Origin: JBCCGI01 sp039029355
GTDB taxonomy: Bacteria; Planctomycetota; UBA1135; GCA-002686595
Length of the DNA stretch: 64,000 nucleotides
Direction of reading: 5' to 3'
Assembly: GCA_039029355.1 (NCBI GenBank)
Contig: JBCCGI010000005.1
Coordinates: 62,001-126,000, forward strand
In this document: positions 37,067 to 45,477 of the stretch, piece after piece
Position numbering within the stretch: position 1 is the stretch's first letter
Layout: each line of letters opens with the position of its first letter
Notes under the pieces: generated by a model
Databases searched by the model: none
Seen by the model: only the letters and a program-made list of their open reading frames with translations
Told to the model about the DNA's origin: nothing
Program-made: the position numbers and the translations under genes

Positions 37067-37663
37067 ATGCTCCGACTCGCTCCGCTTCTGCTCCTCTCCG
37101 TCGCCTCCGTCTACGCGTACGAGGCCAAGGACGGCTCCGCCGCCGAAGTCGTCCCGCTCGAGGAGACCGGCTCCTGGACCGCCTCCCACAGCGTCCGCTC
37201 CAAGGTCGCGGGTCTCGGCTCGACCTCGGCCGAAGTCTGTTGGGAGCTCTGCTACGCGACCGACGGCGACTGGCTGGTGGACAACCTCACGCTGCGCGTC
37301 GACGGAATGGCCCTGATGGTCGAGCTCGTGCCCGGCGGCGCGGTGGACGCGGTGGACGTGACGGTCGACTACGGCGGCAAGGTGAGCACCACAACGCTCG
37401 ACCCGTCCGCGGAGGTGACCGCCGGTGATCCGGCCCTGGAACTCCTGGCAAGCGCCCTGGCGACGGCGCAACCGACGGGCTTCTACAAAGCCGCGGCGAA
37501 GACGCTCGCAGAGGCGCAAGAGGCCGAGGCGGGCACCTGGCCGGGCGACGTCTTGATCGCCGCCGAGGTCGCCGCGTGCTTCTACAGCTATTCGATGTGC
37601 GCGGGCGACGCGGAGCGCGGAGCGCTGCTCCTGGAGCTCTTCGACACCGCGGACCCCGACTAG
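37067..37663 (+). CDS. Secreted small protein, tandem paralogue 1 of 3
   Basis: A 198-residue protein: signal peptide MLRLAPLLLLSVASVYA, then YEAKDGSAAEVV. A conserved CxxxC pair (VCWELC) lies near residue 60, a beta-rich middle has VTVDYGGKVSTTTLDP, and a helical C-terminus has ACFYSYSMCAGDAERGALLLELF ending in DPD. No known family is recognised. The other two copies follow at about 0.8 kb spacing, each with its own similar upstream sequence (CGGTCACGA), so whole units were duplicated. Because they are exported and co-located with TIR/NACHT genes, a surface or toxin-like role is possible, but nothing in the sequence proves it. Confidence 0.7.
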   Translation: MLRLAPLLLLSVASVYAYEAKDGSAAEVVPLEETGSWTASHSVRSKVAGLGSTSAEVCWELCYATDGDWLVDNLTLRVDGMALMVELVPGGAVDAVDVTVDYGGKVSTTTLDPSAEVTAGDPALELLASALATAQPTGFYKAAAKTLAEAQEAEAGTWPGDVLIAAEVAACFYSYSMCAGDAERGALLLELFDTADPD

Positions 37664-37860
37664 CCCGGGCCCGGCGGGCGCGGGCGGTAGGGAATCCGCT
37701 CACAGGTCCCCGCCAGGGGGACGAGGAGCGCACCCCGCGACGGAAAAGCCCGCGCGCCGGTCACGATCGGGGCGGCGGCTGGATCTAGGCCGGCAGACCT
37801 GTCTAGAGCCCCGCGCCGGAGAGCCCTCGCGCACCGCCGGCTCCACCCCGAACCACGCCC

Positions 37861-38457
37861 ATGCTCCGATTCGCTCCGCTTCTGCTTCTGCCCCTCGCCG
37901 CCGGCCACGTGTATGAGGCCAAGGATGGCTCCGTCGCCGAGGTCACCGAAATCAAGGAGCCCGGTCCCTGGACCATCTCCCACCGCGTCGCCTCCAAGAT
38001 CCCGGGCGGTGGCTCGGATTTCCTCGACACCTGCCGTGAGGAGTGCCTCCAGGCGAGCGGCGACTGGACGATCGACAACCTCACGATGCGCCTCAACGGA
38101 CTGGACCTGATGCTCGAGCTCGTGCCGGGCGGAGCGCCGGGCTCGGTGGTCGTGACGGTCGCCTACGGCGGCGCGAAGAGCGTGACCACGCTCGACCCTC
38201 CCGCGCAGCCCGCGGTGGGCGATCCGGCCCTGGGGCTCTTGGCGAGCGCCCTGGCGGCCGCGCATCCGCCGGCCTTCTATGCCGGCGCGGCGATGACCTT
38301 GGAGGAGGCCGTGGCGGTCGAGTCCGGCCATTGGCCGGCCGACGTCCTGATCGCGGCCGAGAGCGCCGCGCTCTTCTACCGCTACTCGCAGTGCAGCGGC
38401 GACGCGGAGCGCGGGGCCTTGCTGCTCGACCTCTTCGCCGCCGTGGATCCGGATTAG
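37861..38457 (+). CDS. Secreted small protein, tandem paralogue 2 of 3
   Basis: 198 residues and clearly homologous to the previous gene across its whole length (EAKDGSVAEVTEIKEPGPW, TCREEC, VTVAYGGAKSVTTLDP, DAERGALLLDLF...DPD). The signal peptide is MLRFAPLLLLPLAAGH. The C-terminal block has ALFYRY in place of ACFYSY, so one of the Cys residues found in copies 1 and 3 is missing while the SQC Cys remains. The CxxxC pair is retained. It is separated from copy 1 by 197 bp of non-coding DNA. Confidence 0.7.
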   Translation: MLRFAPLLLLPLAAGHVYEAKDGSVAEVTEIKEPGPWTISHRVASKIPGGGSDFLDTCREECLQASGDWTIDNLTMRLNGLDLMLELVPGGAPGSVVVTVAYGGAKSVTTLDPPAQPAVGDPALGLLASALAAAHPPAFYAGAAMTLEEAVAVESGHWPADVLIAAESAALFYRYSQCSGDAERGALLLDLFAAVDPD

Positions 38458-38677
38458 CGTGAGTCCCGCGGGCGAGGCGGGGCAACTCACCTTCCAGCGG
38501 CCGACACCTGGAGACTCCGCTCGCCTGCCCCCGCGGCCCGCCACGGAGCGTGCCGCGGGCGGCAAGGGACCGACGACCGGTCACGACCGGAGCCCCGGGT
38601 GGATCTAGGGCCGCGGAAGCTCCGTGTCCCTCGCCGGAGGCCGTTCCCGCGCCGCCGGCTCCACCCGCATCGCATCC

Positions 38678-39277
38678 ATGCTTCGACTCGCTCCGCTGCT
38701 GCTCCTCTCCCTTGCCGCCGGCTACGTCTACGAGGCCAAGGACGGCTCTGCCGCCGTCGAGATCACCGCGCTCGAGGAGCCCGGTCCCTGGACCGTGTCC
38801 CACAACGTCGGCTCGAAGGTCGAGGGCGCGGGCTCGGCGTCGGTCGCCCTCTGCCGCGAGCTCTGCTACGTGACCGGCGGCGACTGGCTGGTGGACAACG
38901 TCACGGTGCGCCTGAACGGGCTGGACCTCTGGGTCGAGCTGGTCCCGGGCGGCGCTCCCGACTCGGTGGACGTGACGGTGAAGTACGGCGGCAAGGTGAG
39001 CACGACCACGCTCGACGCCCCCGCGCAGGTGGCGGCGGGCGACCCGGCTTTGGGACTCCTGGCGAGCGCGCTGGCAGCCGCGCACAAGCCGGGCTTCTAC
39101 GTCGCCGTCGCGAAGACGCTCGAGGAGGCGATGGAGGCCGAGGGGGGCACGTGGCCCGACGACGTGCTGATCGCTGCGGAGGCGGCGGCGTGCTTCTATC
39201 GCTACTCGACGTGCAGCAGCGATGCGGAGCGGGGGGCTCAGCTCCTCGACCTCTTCGCCGCCGTGGACCCCGACTAG
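38678..39277 (+). CDS. Secreted small protein, tandem paralogue 3 of 3
   Basis: 199 residues and the copy closest to paralogue 1 (YEAKDGSAA, LCRELC, VTVKYGGKVSTTTLD, ACFYRYSTCSSDAERGAQLLDLF...DPD). The signal peptide is MLRLAPLLLLSLAAGYV. The ATG at 38678 was chosen because it starts the signal peptide; an upstream ATG at 38624 would add 18 residues with no homology in the other copies. After it, a 176 bp gap separates it from a convergent gene. Confidence 0.7.
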   Translation: MLRLAPLLLLSLAAGYVYEAKDGSAAVEITALEEPGPWTVSHNVGSKVEGAGSASVALCRELCYVTGGDWLVDNVTVRLNGLDLWVELVPGGAPDSVDVTVKYGGKVSTTTLDAPAQVAAGDPALGLLASALAAAHKPGFYVAVAKTLEEAMEAEGGTWPDDVLIAAEAAACFYRYSTCSSDAERGAQLLDLFAAVDPD

Positions 39278-39453
39278 GCGCAAAAGTAGCGCTCGGGTTC
39301 GACGGGTCGCACGAGAGCACCGCGTTCGCGGCTGCTCACGCGGCGAAGGCTTCCCCTGCAAGCAACCATGCCCGTGACACTCGCGCGCGATCGGTCGAAC
39401 CTGAGCGCCTCGTTCTGGAACCGCTGGGGCGCGCCGTCCTAGCCCCCCCAGCC

Positions 39454-41991
39454 CTACGGCGTCTCGAACAGCAGCACCCACGCCTCGTTCCCCGGCACCA
39501 CGTACGACCCGCCAAACGGCGCTCCGTCGTACACGAACGGCAGGCTCGTCCCGGCGTCCTGCGGGGTGATGACGCGGTGCGTGTACGTCGACCCCGGTTG
39601 GAAGCCGTACTCGGCCGGGTCGAAGCTCACCGTGATCGCCTGCGGCCCGGGAGTGCCGGGGGGCAGGAGTCCGGGGTCGTCGGTGGGGTGCGTCCAGTTC
39701 ATCAGGAGCAGCGCGACGTCCGGCGCGGCCTCGTCCGGCACGCCGAACAGCGCGGCGTACACCAGCGGCTGCTCGATCCCGCCGGGGAGCTCGGCCGGGA
39801 ACCACGGGACCTTCTGGGCGTTCGTCTGGGGATCGCGCAGCCGCTGGCCGAAGACGATCAGGTCGCGCGCGCGCGGGTCCTGCAGCACGCGCATGTACGT
39901 CCCGATCATCGCCGCCGCCTTGGCGTACTCGGGGAACAGCCCCACGCTGTCGAGCAGCGTCTTGGGGCCCAGCAGCGAGCCCGCGATCGGCTCGCCGCCC
40001 TGGTAGACGTGCGCCGCGAACTTCTGCCGCAGGGCGAGCGAGACGGTCGGGCTCTCCAGCACGGCGTCGAGCTGGTCGTTGACCTGGATCGGGCTCCCCA
40101 CCATCGCGTAGTCGTTGTAGACCGTGTTGTAGAGCGGCACGCGCGCCTTCAGCGCCGTGGTCTCGTTGCCGCCGTAGCGGTTGCAGGTCAGCTCGACCAC
40201 GCCCAGCGCCATCTCGCTCGGCCCCTCGATCGCGAGGAAGAACTCCGGCTCTAGGGCGCGCATGTGGTCCTTGACGCTCTGCAGGAGCGCGCGCTTGCCG
40301 GCGACCCAGTAGCTCCCGTCCCCCTCGGGGTGCGGGTGCGTGGGGTCGTAGCACATGCGCGGGTCGAGCTGGTACTCGTCCAGGAACAGCCCGTTGGCGC
40401 CCGCCGCGTGCAGCGTCTCGGCCATGAACTTGGTGTAGTCGACCGGGAAGTCGGTCCCGAAGCACAGCGCCATCCAGGGCCCCTCGCGCTGGCAGTAGAG
40501 CGAGCCGCAGGGCAGGGTGCGCTCCTCGAGTGGGAAGACCAGCTTGAAGAGCGTCTCGCCGTCCTCGGTCTTCGCGGTGTAGGCGTCGACGCTCTGGCCT
40601 TCGTAGCCGGGGACGTAGGAGCTGTCGAAGCCCTGGGCGCCCGGGTGGTAGAAGTCGAGCTCGAAGTACGGCGCGGACGCGTGCGCGGCGCCGACGGCCG
40701 GCGCGGTCGCGGCCCACTCGGGGCGGATCGGGAACCAGCTGCCCGGGCGCGACAGGTTGCCGCCGAAGTCCCACACCCACGACATCGTGACGGTCGAGCC
40801 CACGTCGAAGTAGGACGTCATGGCGTCCAGCTCGGCCTTCCAGTCGAGCCAGGTCGCGTAGTCGAAGGGCGCCGTCAGGCACGGGTCGTACGGGCCGCCG
40901 CCCGGCGCGCCCAGGGACTTGGGCGTGTCCACCGGCGCGAGCGTCGGATCCAGGGCCGTGCACTTCGAAGGCACCATGCTGCCGATCATCGCCGCGTCGC
41001 GCACCAGCTCGGAGTAGCTCGGATCGGAGCTCATCGTCCCGCCCGCCGTCCAGGGCTGCTGCACGGCCCAGTCGCGGTAGTAGCGCGCCGCGTCGTACCA
41101 GTCGCCCGCGCGCACCGACAGCACGGTCGGGAACGGGAGCGAGCGCGACACCACCGCCCGCGCGGGCGTCAGGCTGCCGAGCGGATAGTGCTGGACGCCG
41201 AAGGTCATCGAGTCCCCGTCGAGCCCGAAGCGGTACGGCTTCAGGTTGAGGCCGTCGTCGCGCGTGCTCCAGAAGAGCAGCGGCCCGGGCGAGCCGTCGG
41301 GCGGGTCCACGTAGTACGCGAGCCACTGCATCGAGAGCGTGCCCGGGTGGGTCGCGGCCGGCGACCCGGGCGACGGCGAGGTGGGCGTGCCGGCATCGAC
41401 CGCGAGGGCCGCGAGCTCGGCGTTGTTGAGCGGATCGAAGTACGCCATCCCGAGGTAGGACGGCACGGCGAGCACCTCCTGCGCCGCCGGCCCCGGCGAG
41501 GCGCAGGAGAGCCGCAGCTCGACGCGGTACAGCGAGGTCGCGGTCGGCAGCGCGCCGAGGCCGAAGTCGACCTCGAGCTCGAAGGCCACGAAGTCCGCCC
41601 CCGGCGCGGCCGTCGCGATCAGGCGCACCTCGAGCTCGTCGCTGGGGAACGCCGCGGGCGCGAGCGACGACCAGGTGCAGGTCAGCTCGTCGCCCGCCGC
41701 GCTCTTGGCGTGCGAGAAGGTCCCCGCGACCAGCCCGTCGTCGAAGCGCAACGGATAGGTCGTTCCATCGGGGTGACGCAGGAGCACCTCCCAAAGGGGC
41801 TCCGCCGCCAGGGGAAAGGAGACCCCGCCGGCGCCGTCTTCGATCGACGTGAAGGCGACGCCGTGGAGCGGGTGCGTCGGGTCGTAGTGCAGCGTCACGA
41901 CGCCGTTGCTGATCGAGTCCTGCGCGTTGCCGGCGGCCGCAAGCGCGCACGCGCCGAGCAGGACGGACGGGAAGAAAGTCGGTCGAGCCAT
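39454..41991 (-). CDS. Secreted glycosidase-like protein, DUF6259-type
   Basis: An 845-residue protein with a signal peptide (MARPTFFPSVLLGACALAAA) and GGAGGGAGACGTG just before the ATG at 41991. An N-terminal beta-sandwich region (about 20-300) precedes a probable TIM-barrel-type region containing ANGLFLDEYQLDPRMCYDP, an Asp/Glu-rich strand end like a glycoside hydrolase active site, and EFFLAIEGPSE. A C-terminal beta domain (QAITVSFDPAEYGF, NEAWVLLFETP) ends it. The architecture resembles DUF6259 and related putative glycosidases found in planctomycetes. The substrate and catalytic pair are not identified with certainty. Confidence 0.6.
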   Translation of the reverse strand: MARPTFFPSVLLGACALAAAGNAQDSISNGVVTLHYDPTHPLHGVAFTSIEDGAGGVSFPLAAEPLWEVLLRHPDGTTYPLRFDDGLVAGTFSHAKSAAGDELTCTWSSLAPAAFPSDELEVRLIATAAPGADFVAFELEVDFGLGALPTATSLYRVELRLSCASPGPAAQEVLAVPSYLGMAYFDPLNNAELAALAVDAGTPTSPSPGSPAATHPGTLSMQWLAYYVDPPDGSPGPLLFWSTRDDGLNLKPYRFGLDGDSMTFGVQHYPLGSLTPARAVVSRSLPFPTVLSVRAGDWYDAARYYRDWAVQQPWTAGGTMSSDPSYSELVRDAAMIGSMVPSKCTALDPTLAPVDTPKSLGAPGGGPYDPCLTAPFDYATWLDWKAELDAMTSYFDVGSTVTMSWVWDFGGNLSRPGSWFPIRPEWAATAPAVGAAHASAPYFELDFYHPGAQGFDSSYVPGYEGQSVDAYTAKTEDGETLFKLVFPLEERTLPCGSLYCQREGPWMALCFGTDFPVDYTKFMAETLHAAGANGLFLDEYQLDPRMCYDPTHPHPEGDGSYWVAGKRALLQSVKDHMRALEPEFFLAIEGPSEMALGVVELTCNRYGGNETTALKARVPLYNTVYNDYAMVGSPIQVNDQLDAVLESPTVSLALRQKFAAHVYQGGEPIAGSLLGPKTLLDSVGLFPEYAKAAAMIGTYMRVLQDPRARDLIVFGQRLRDPQTNAQKVPWFPAELPGGIEQPLVYAALFGVPDEAAPDVALLLMNWTHPTDDPGLLPPGTPGPQAITVSFDPAEYGFQPGSTYTHRVITPQDAGTSLPFVYDGAPFGGSYVVPGNEAWVLLFETP

Positions 41992-42214
41992 CACGTCTCC
42001 CTCCGATTCGCGGTGAGCAAGGTGCGCGCCGCGCAAGCTCGACGCGCCTACAACCGAACGTACGAGCGAGCGGCGCCGACGCTCCCAAGAGATGCGGAGG
42101 GGATTTCCCTCGGCGACGACGGCTGCAGTCGCGAGGTGGACCGCGCCGCGCCGGCGAGGCGGGCGCGAGCGGACGCCGGTCCGCTCCCCGCCCGCCTCGC
42201 GCCACGGCCTCTCT

Positions 42215-44308
42215 CTAGCGGTCGCTCGGGATCCGCACCCACGGGCTGCCGGGCGCGATGTAGTACCCGCGGCCGCGCTCGACCAGCTCGACGCCCGAGC
42301 CCGGCGGCACGCCGTCCAGCTCGGCGGCGGCGCGCAGGTCGAGCGTGACCTCCCCCACCGCGCTCCTCAGCACGAGCCGCACCGGCTCGGCGGCGGGGTC
42401 CCACACCTCGCCCGGCGCCACCAGCTCGACGCGCGTGCCGCGCTCCCAGGCCGCGTCGACGCGCGGGGCCTCGCCGACCACCACCGGGGCCAGGGCGAAC
42501 AGCCCGCCGCCCGCACGGCTCTCGGACGAGGGCAGCTGGGCGTAGAACAGATGGGCGCCCGCCGGCGCGTGCTCGAAGGTGAAGTGCAACGCGCCGCGGG
42601 CGTCGCGCTGGCCGCGGGTCGTCCGCCGCGAGTCGCCCGACACCGCGACCAGCGTGCCGCTGACCTCGACCCCGTCGCGCGGCGCCAGCTCGCCGTCGGC
42701 GTGCACGACCACCGCGGCCGGGTAGGCCACGTCGAGCACGAAGGGAACGCGCGCCTGGGCGGCGTCGCCGTCGCGCAGCGGGATGCGCTGCTCCTTGCCC
42801 GCGCCGCGGCGCAGGCCCAGCCCATCGGGCACGCCCTGCCCCGGCCCCCAGTCGAGCAGCGTCGTCACCCGCAGCTCGCCGCTCGGCAGGCCGCACAGCC
42901 GGACCTCGCCGCCCAGGGGGCAGCGCGTGGACTGCATCATCGTCGTGCCGGAAGCCGGCGCGTCGTGGGCTTCGCGGTCCACGAGCACGCGGTAGCTGAG
43001 CACCACCGTCGGCGGCGGGCCCGCGGCGTGTGCGCTCCAGTCGAGCGCGTTGCCCGCGGCGTCCACCAGGAGCGGCCTCAGCGTGATCGCGCGCTGATCG
43101 GCGGGCGGGGCGAGCCGGCCGAGGTCGAGGTCCGCCCCCGGCGCGAGCTCGAACTCGCGGTCGAGCGTGAAGCTGCAGCCGCCCTCTTCCCACTCGGCCA
43201 GGAGCTGCTTGCGCCCCGGCTTGCCGACCAGCGCGAAGCGGCCGTCGGGTTCGACGTCGACGCGCTTCTCGTTGAGCGCGAGGACGCTCGACCCCACGAG
43301 CGTGACGTCACGGCGCACGTCGCGCAGCAGCACGGTGCCCGCGGCTCCGGGCGCGAAGGGCGCCAGCCGGCCGCGCACCAGGCCGCCGCGCTCGCAGCGG
43401 AAGACGCGCTCCACCTCGCCGCCGGGGACCAGGTCGAAGCGCCCGCTGCGGCGCTCCTCGATCCGGCGCACGGCGAGCTCGTTGTAGCTGAGCTCGCCCA
43501 CCTTCGAGAGCGCCGGGTTGCCGTCCAGGTCCTCGCAGCGGCAGTCGGTCTCGAGCGCGATCGAGAGGCCGTCCTGCGGCGGCAGCCCGCTCCAGCGGAT
43601 CTCGCCGCGCGCGTCGGTCACGTCCATCAGGTCGCGGTTGCCGAGCGTCGCGAGCACGCGGTCGAGGGCGTCGTAGGGCTCGGCCCGCAGGCGCTCGAAG
43701 ACCACGTCGAACAGCGTCGGCTCGAGCGCGCCCGCGAGCAGCGCGCGCGCATCCGCCTCGCGCACGCGCCGCTCCGCGGGCGAGAGCCGGTTGCGCTCGA
43801 AGGCCACCGCCAGGTAGGCGGGTACGCCGGCGACCGGTCCGCCGGCGGCGTCGACCGCGGTCAGCCGCACGTCGCCCAGGGCGAGGAGCTCGACCGCCAC
43901 CTCGCCGTCCTCCTCGGCGAGCGCGACGATCTCGGGGGCGAAGCCCGGGGCCTGCACGCCGACGATCAGCGGCACGCGCGCAAGCTCCCAGGCATCGTTG
44001 TCGCCCTGGGACGCGCGGCCGGAGGCTCCGCCGGCGGCGATCCAGGTGAGCGTCGCCGGTGCGGCCGGCGCTCCGCTGAAGCGCACCCGGACGCGGCGGT
44101 GCGCGGACGCCGAGCGCCGCGCGGGCGCCGACGGCCCGGCGCCTGCGGGCTCCGGGGCCGCGTCCGCGAGCGGCTCCGGCGCGACGACGGACACGCCGGG
44201 GGACACACGGTCCGTCTCGCGCGGCTCGGTCGGCGCCGCGTCGTTGTTCGGGAAGAGGAAGAAGACGAGCAGCGCAACGGCACAGCAGATCACAAGCAAG
44301 GGGCGCAT
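42215..44308 (-). CDS. Membrane-anchored protein with carboxypeptidase-regulatory-like domains
   Basis: A 697-residue protein. One N-terminal membrane helix (LLVICCAVALLVFFLFP) is followed by a Pro/Ala-rich stretch and a long series of beta-rich domains with patterns such as VRLTAVDAAGGPVAGVPAYLA and VEPDGRFALVGKPG, as in carboxypeptidase regulatory-like (Cna-B-type) folds. It resembles the extracytoplasmic half of the ECF-fusion sigma factor at 49651-52176, though it has no sigma domain. GGAGG lies just before the ATG. A cell-surface sensor or structural role is inferred. It lies 143 bp downstream of the cysteine-rich secreted gene on the same strand. Confidence 0.6.
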   Translation of the reverse strand: MRPLLVICCAVALLVFFLFPNNDAAPTEPRETDRVSPGVSVVAPEPLADAAPEPAGAGPSAPARRSASAHRRVRVRFSGAPAAPATLTWIAAGGASGRASQGDNDAWELARVPLIVGVQAPGFAPEIVALAEEDGEVAVELLALGDVRLTAVDAAGGPVAGVPAYLAVAFERNRLSPAERRVREADARALLAGALEPTLFDVVFERLRAEPYDALDRVLATLGNRDLMDVTDARGEIRWSGLPPQDGLSIALETDCRCEDLDGNPALSKVGELSYNELAVRRIEERRSGRFDLVPGGEVERVFRCERGGLVRGRLAPFAPGAAGTVLLRDVRRDVTLVGSSVLALNEKRVDVEPDGRFALVGKPGRKQLLAEWEEGGCSFTLDREFELAPGADLDLGRLAPPADQRAITLRPLLVDAAGNALDWSAHAAGPPPTVVLSYRVLVDREAHDAPASGTTMMQSTRCPLGGEVRLCGLPSGELRVTTLLDWGPGQGVPDGLGLRRGAGKEQRIPLRDGDAAQARVPFVLDVAYPAAVVVHADGELAPRDGVEVSGTLVAVSGDSRRTTRGQRDARGALHFTFEHAPAGAHLFYAQLPSSESRAGGGLFALAPVVVGEAPRVDAAWERGTRVELVAPGEVWDPAAEPVRLVLRSAVGEVTLDLRAAAELDGVPPGSGVELVERGRGYYIAPGSPWVRIPSDR

Positions 44309-44452
44309 GGAGAACCTCCGAAGACAAACGCGGAACCGAAGGGCCGTGTCAGCGGCCGCCGAGACGCACGGGGGCGCGGTCGCCGAGACCGGAAGGGCAC
44401 GGGCGGCCCGCCCTCGAGCCGCCCGCCTCCGGCCGCTGCCCGCGCTCGCTGC

Positions 44453-45265
44453 CTAGCCGCCGCCGTGGCCTTCGCCGTCGCCGCGGACGCAGTCGTTCCA
44501 GCCGTTGAGCGGCACCGCCTCGTTCTGCAGGTCACCCTCGCCGGTCACGATCGAGGTGTCGAGCGCGCAGCCGTCGGCGTGGCCGACGATGAGGATCGAG
44601 GCGTGGTAGATGATCGTGTACATGCTCACGCCGTTCTCCCCTCCGGCTCCCTGCTGCGAGCAGCTACCGCTCACCGGGCCGCTCGAGGTCACCACCGGTA
44701 CCGCGATCGGGACCGGCACGCCCTTGATCTTGATCGTGCCCACGTACTCCCAGTCCGAGTCGCTGTCCTTGGCCGCATCCAGGGTGCAGATGCAGACCTC
44801 CATGATGTCCCACAGCGTGCACTTGACCTCACCCACGCCGTACAGGACGGCCCAGCTGTGGGCCCCGACGCAATAGACGTACTCCGCGTCGACCGAGGCC
44901 GAGCCCGAGGAGAGGCCGTTGACGTAGGCGGTCGGGCAGTACTCCTCGCAGGGATCCACGAAGGTGTAGTTCGTCGACTGCGAGCCCGCGCAGGCCGACT
45001 GGTTCTCGACCGAGCAGAGCGGCCCGCCGTCGTACCCCGAGACGTCCGCCTCGGCCTGCACGCCGTCGGCCGACGAGCTGGCGTCCATCTGCCCGAAGAG
45101 GCACGTGGTCGGGTCCTTGGTCTCGTCGCAGTCGTCGTCGGGGCCGTCGGTAGCCAGCCAGTAGGGCTCGCAGGGGTCGTACTCCTCCTCGAAGGAGCCC
45201 TGGGCCGCGAGGCCGCCGGCCAGGAGACACAACGCCGGTAGCGCAAGGTTCGTTTTGCTAAGCAT
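44453..45265 (-). CDS. Secreted cysteine-rich protein
   Basis: A 270-residue protein with a signal peptide (MLSKTNLALPALCLLAGGLAAQ) and GGAG just before the ATG. The mature part contains many cysteines in pairs (DPCEPYW, DDDCDETKDPTTC, DPCEEYCPT, VCICTLDAA, GSCSQQG, GWNDCVRG), suggesting disulfide-stabilised extracellular folding, and ends in a Gly/His tail. No family is recognised. It is divergent from the large beta-helix gene across about 210 bp and upstream of the regulatory-like-domain gene. Confidence 0.6.
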   Translation of the reverse strand: MLSKTNLALPALCLLAGGLAAQGSFEEEYDPCEPYWLATDGPDDDCDETKDPTTCLFGQMDASSSADGVQAEADVSGYDGGPLCSVENQSACAGSQSTNYTFVDPCEEYCPTAYVNGLSSGSASVDAEYVYCVGAHSWAVLYGVGEVKCTLWDIMEVCICTLDAAKDSDSDWEYVGTIKIKGVPVPIAVPVVTSSGPVSGSCSQQGAGGENGVSMYTIIYHASILIVGHADGCALDTSIVTGEGDLQNEAVPLNGWNDCVRGDGEGHGGG

Positions 45266-45477
45266 GAAATGCTCCTAAATAGATGAAGGCTTCTTTGCTT
45301 CTCGCCAAACACGCGAGAGCGCCAGGCCTTCCTTCCGCCGGCGGGGACGCAGCTGGGAGGCTTTTCGAGAAAAGGAGCCCGGCGGCCCCCGGCGTCTCCC
45401 CCGCATCGATCCGAGGTGCTACCGTGAGTGAGGCCACCGCACCCCCGGACCCAGCTCACCTCACCCAAAGGACCGCC

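Larger units (their letters stand above)
37067..39277 (+). repeat. Tandem gene triplication, about 0.8 kb units
   Basis: Three homologous coding units start at 37067, 37861 and 38678 (spacing 794 and 817 bp). The non-coding leaders share CGGTCACGA-type and GGATCTAGG segments and CGCCGCCGGC before each start, so promoter and gene were duplicated together. The copies have diverged mostly by substitution. Confidence 0.7.

Noticed and set aside
38093..42205. Frame of 1370 codons on the minus strand
   Set aside because: It runs through the secreted glycosidase-like gene in another phase and across the triplicated genes. The composition is Arg/Ala/Pro-rich with no motif.
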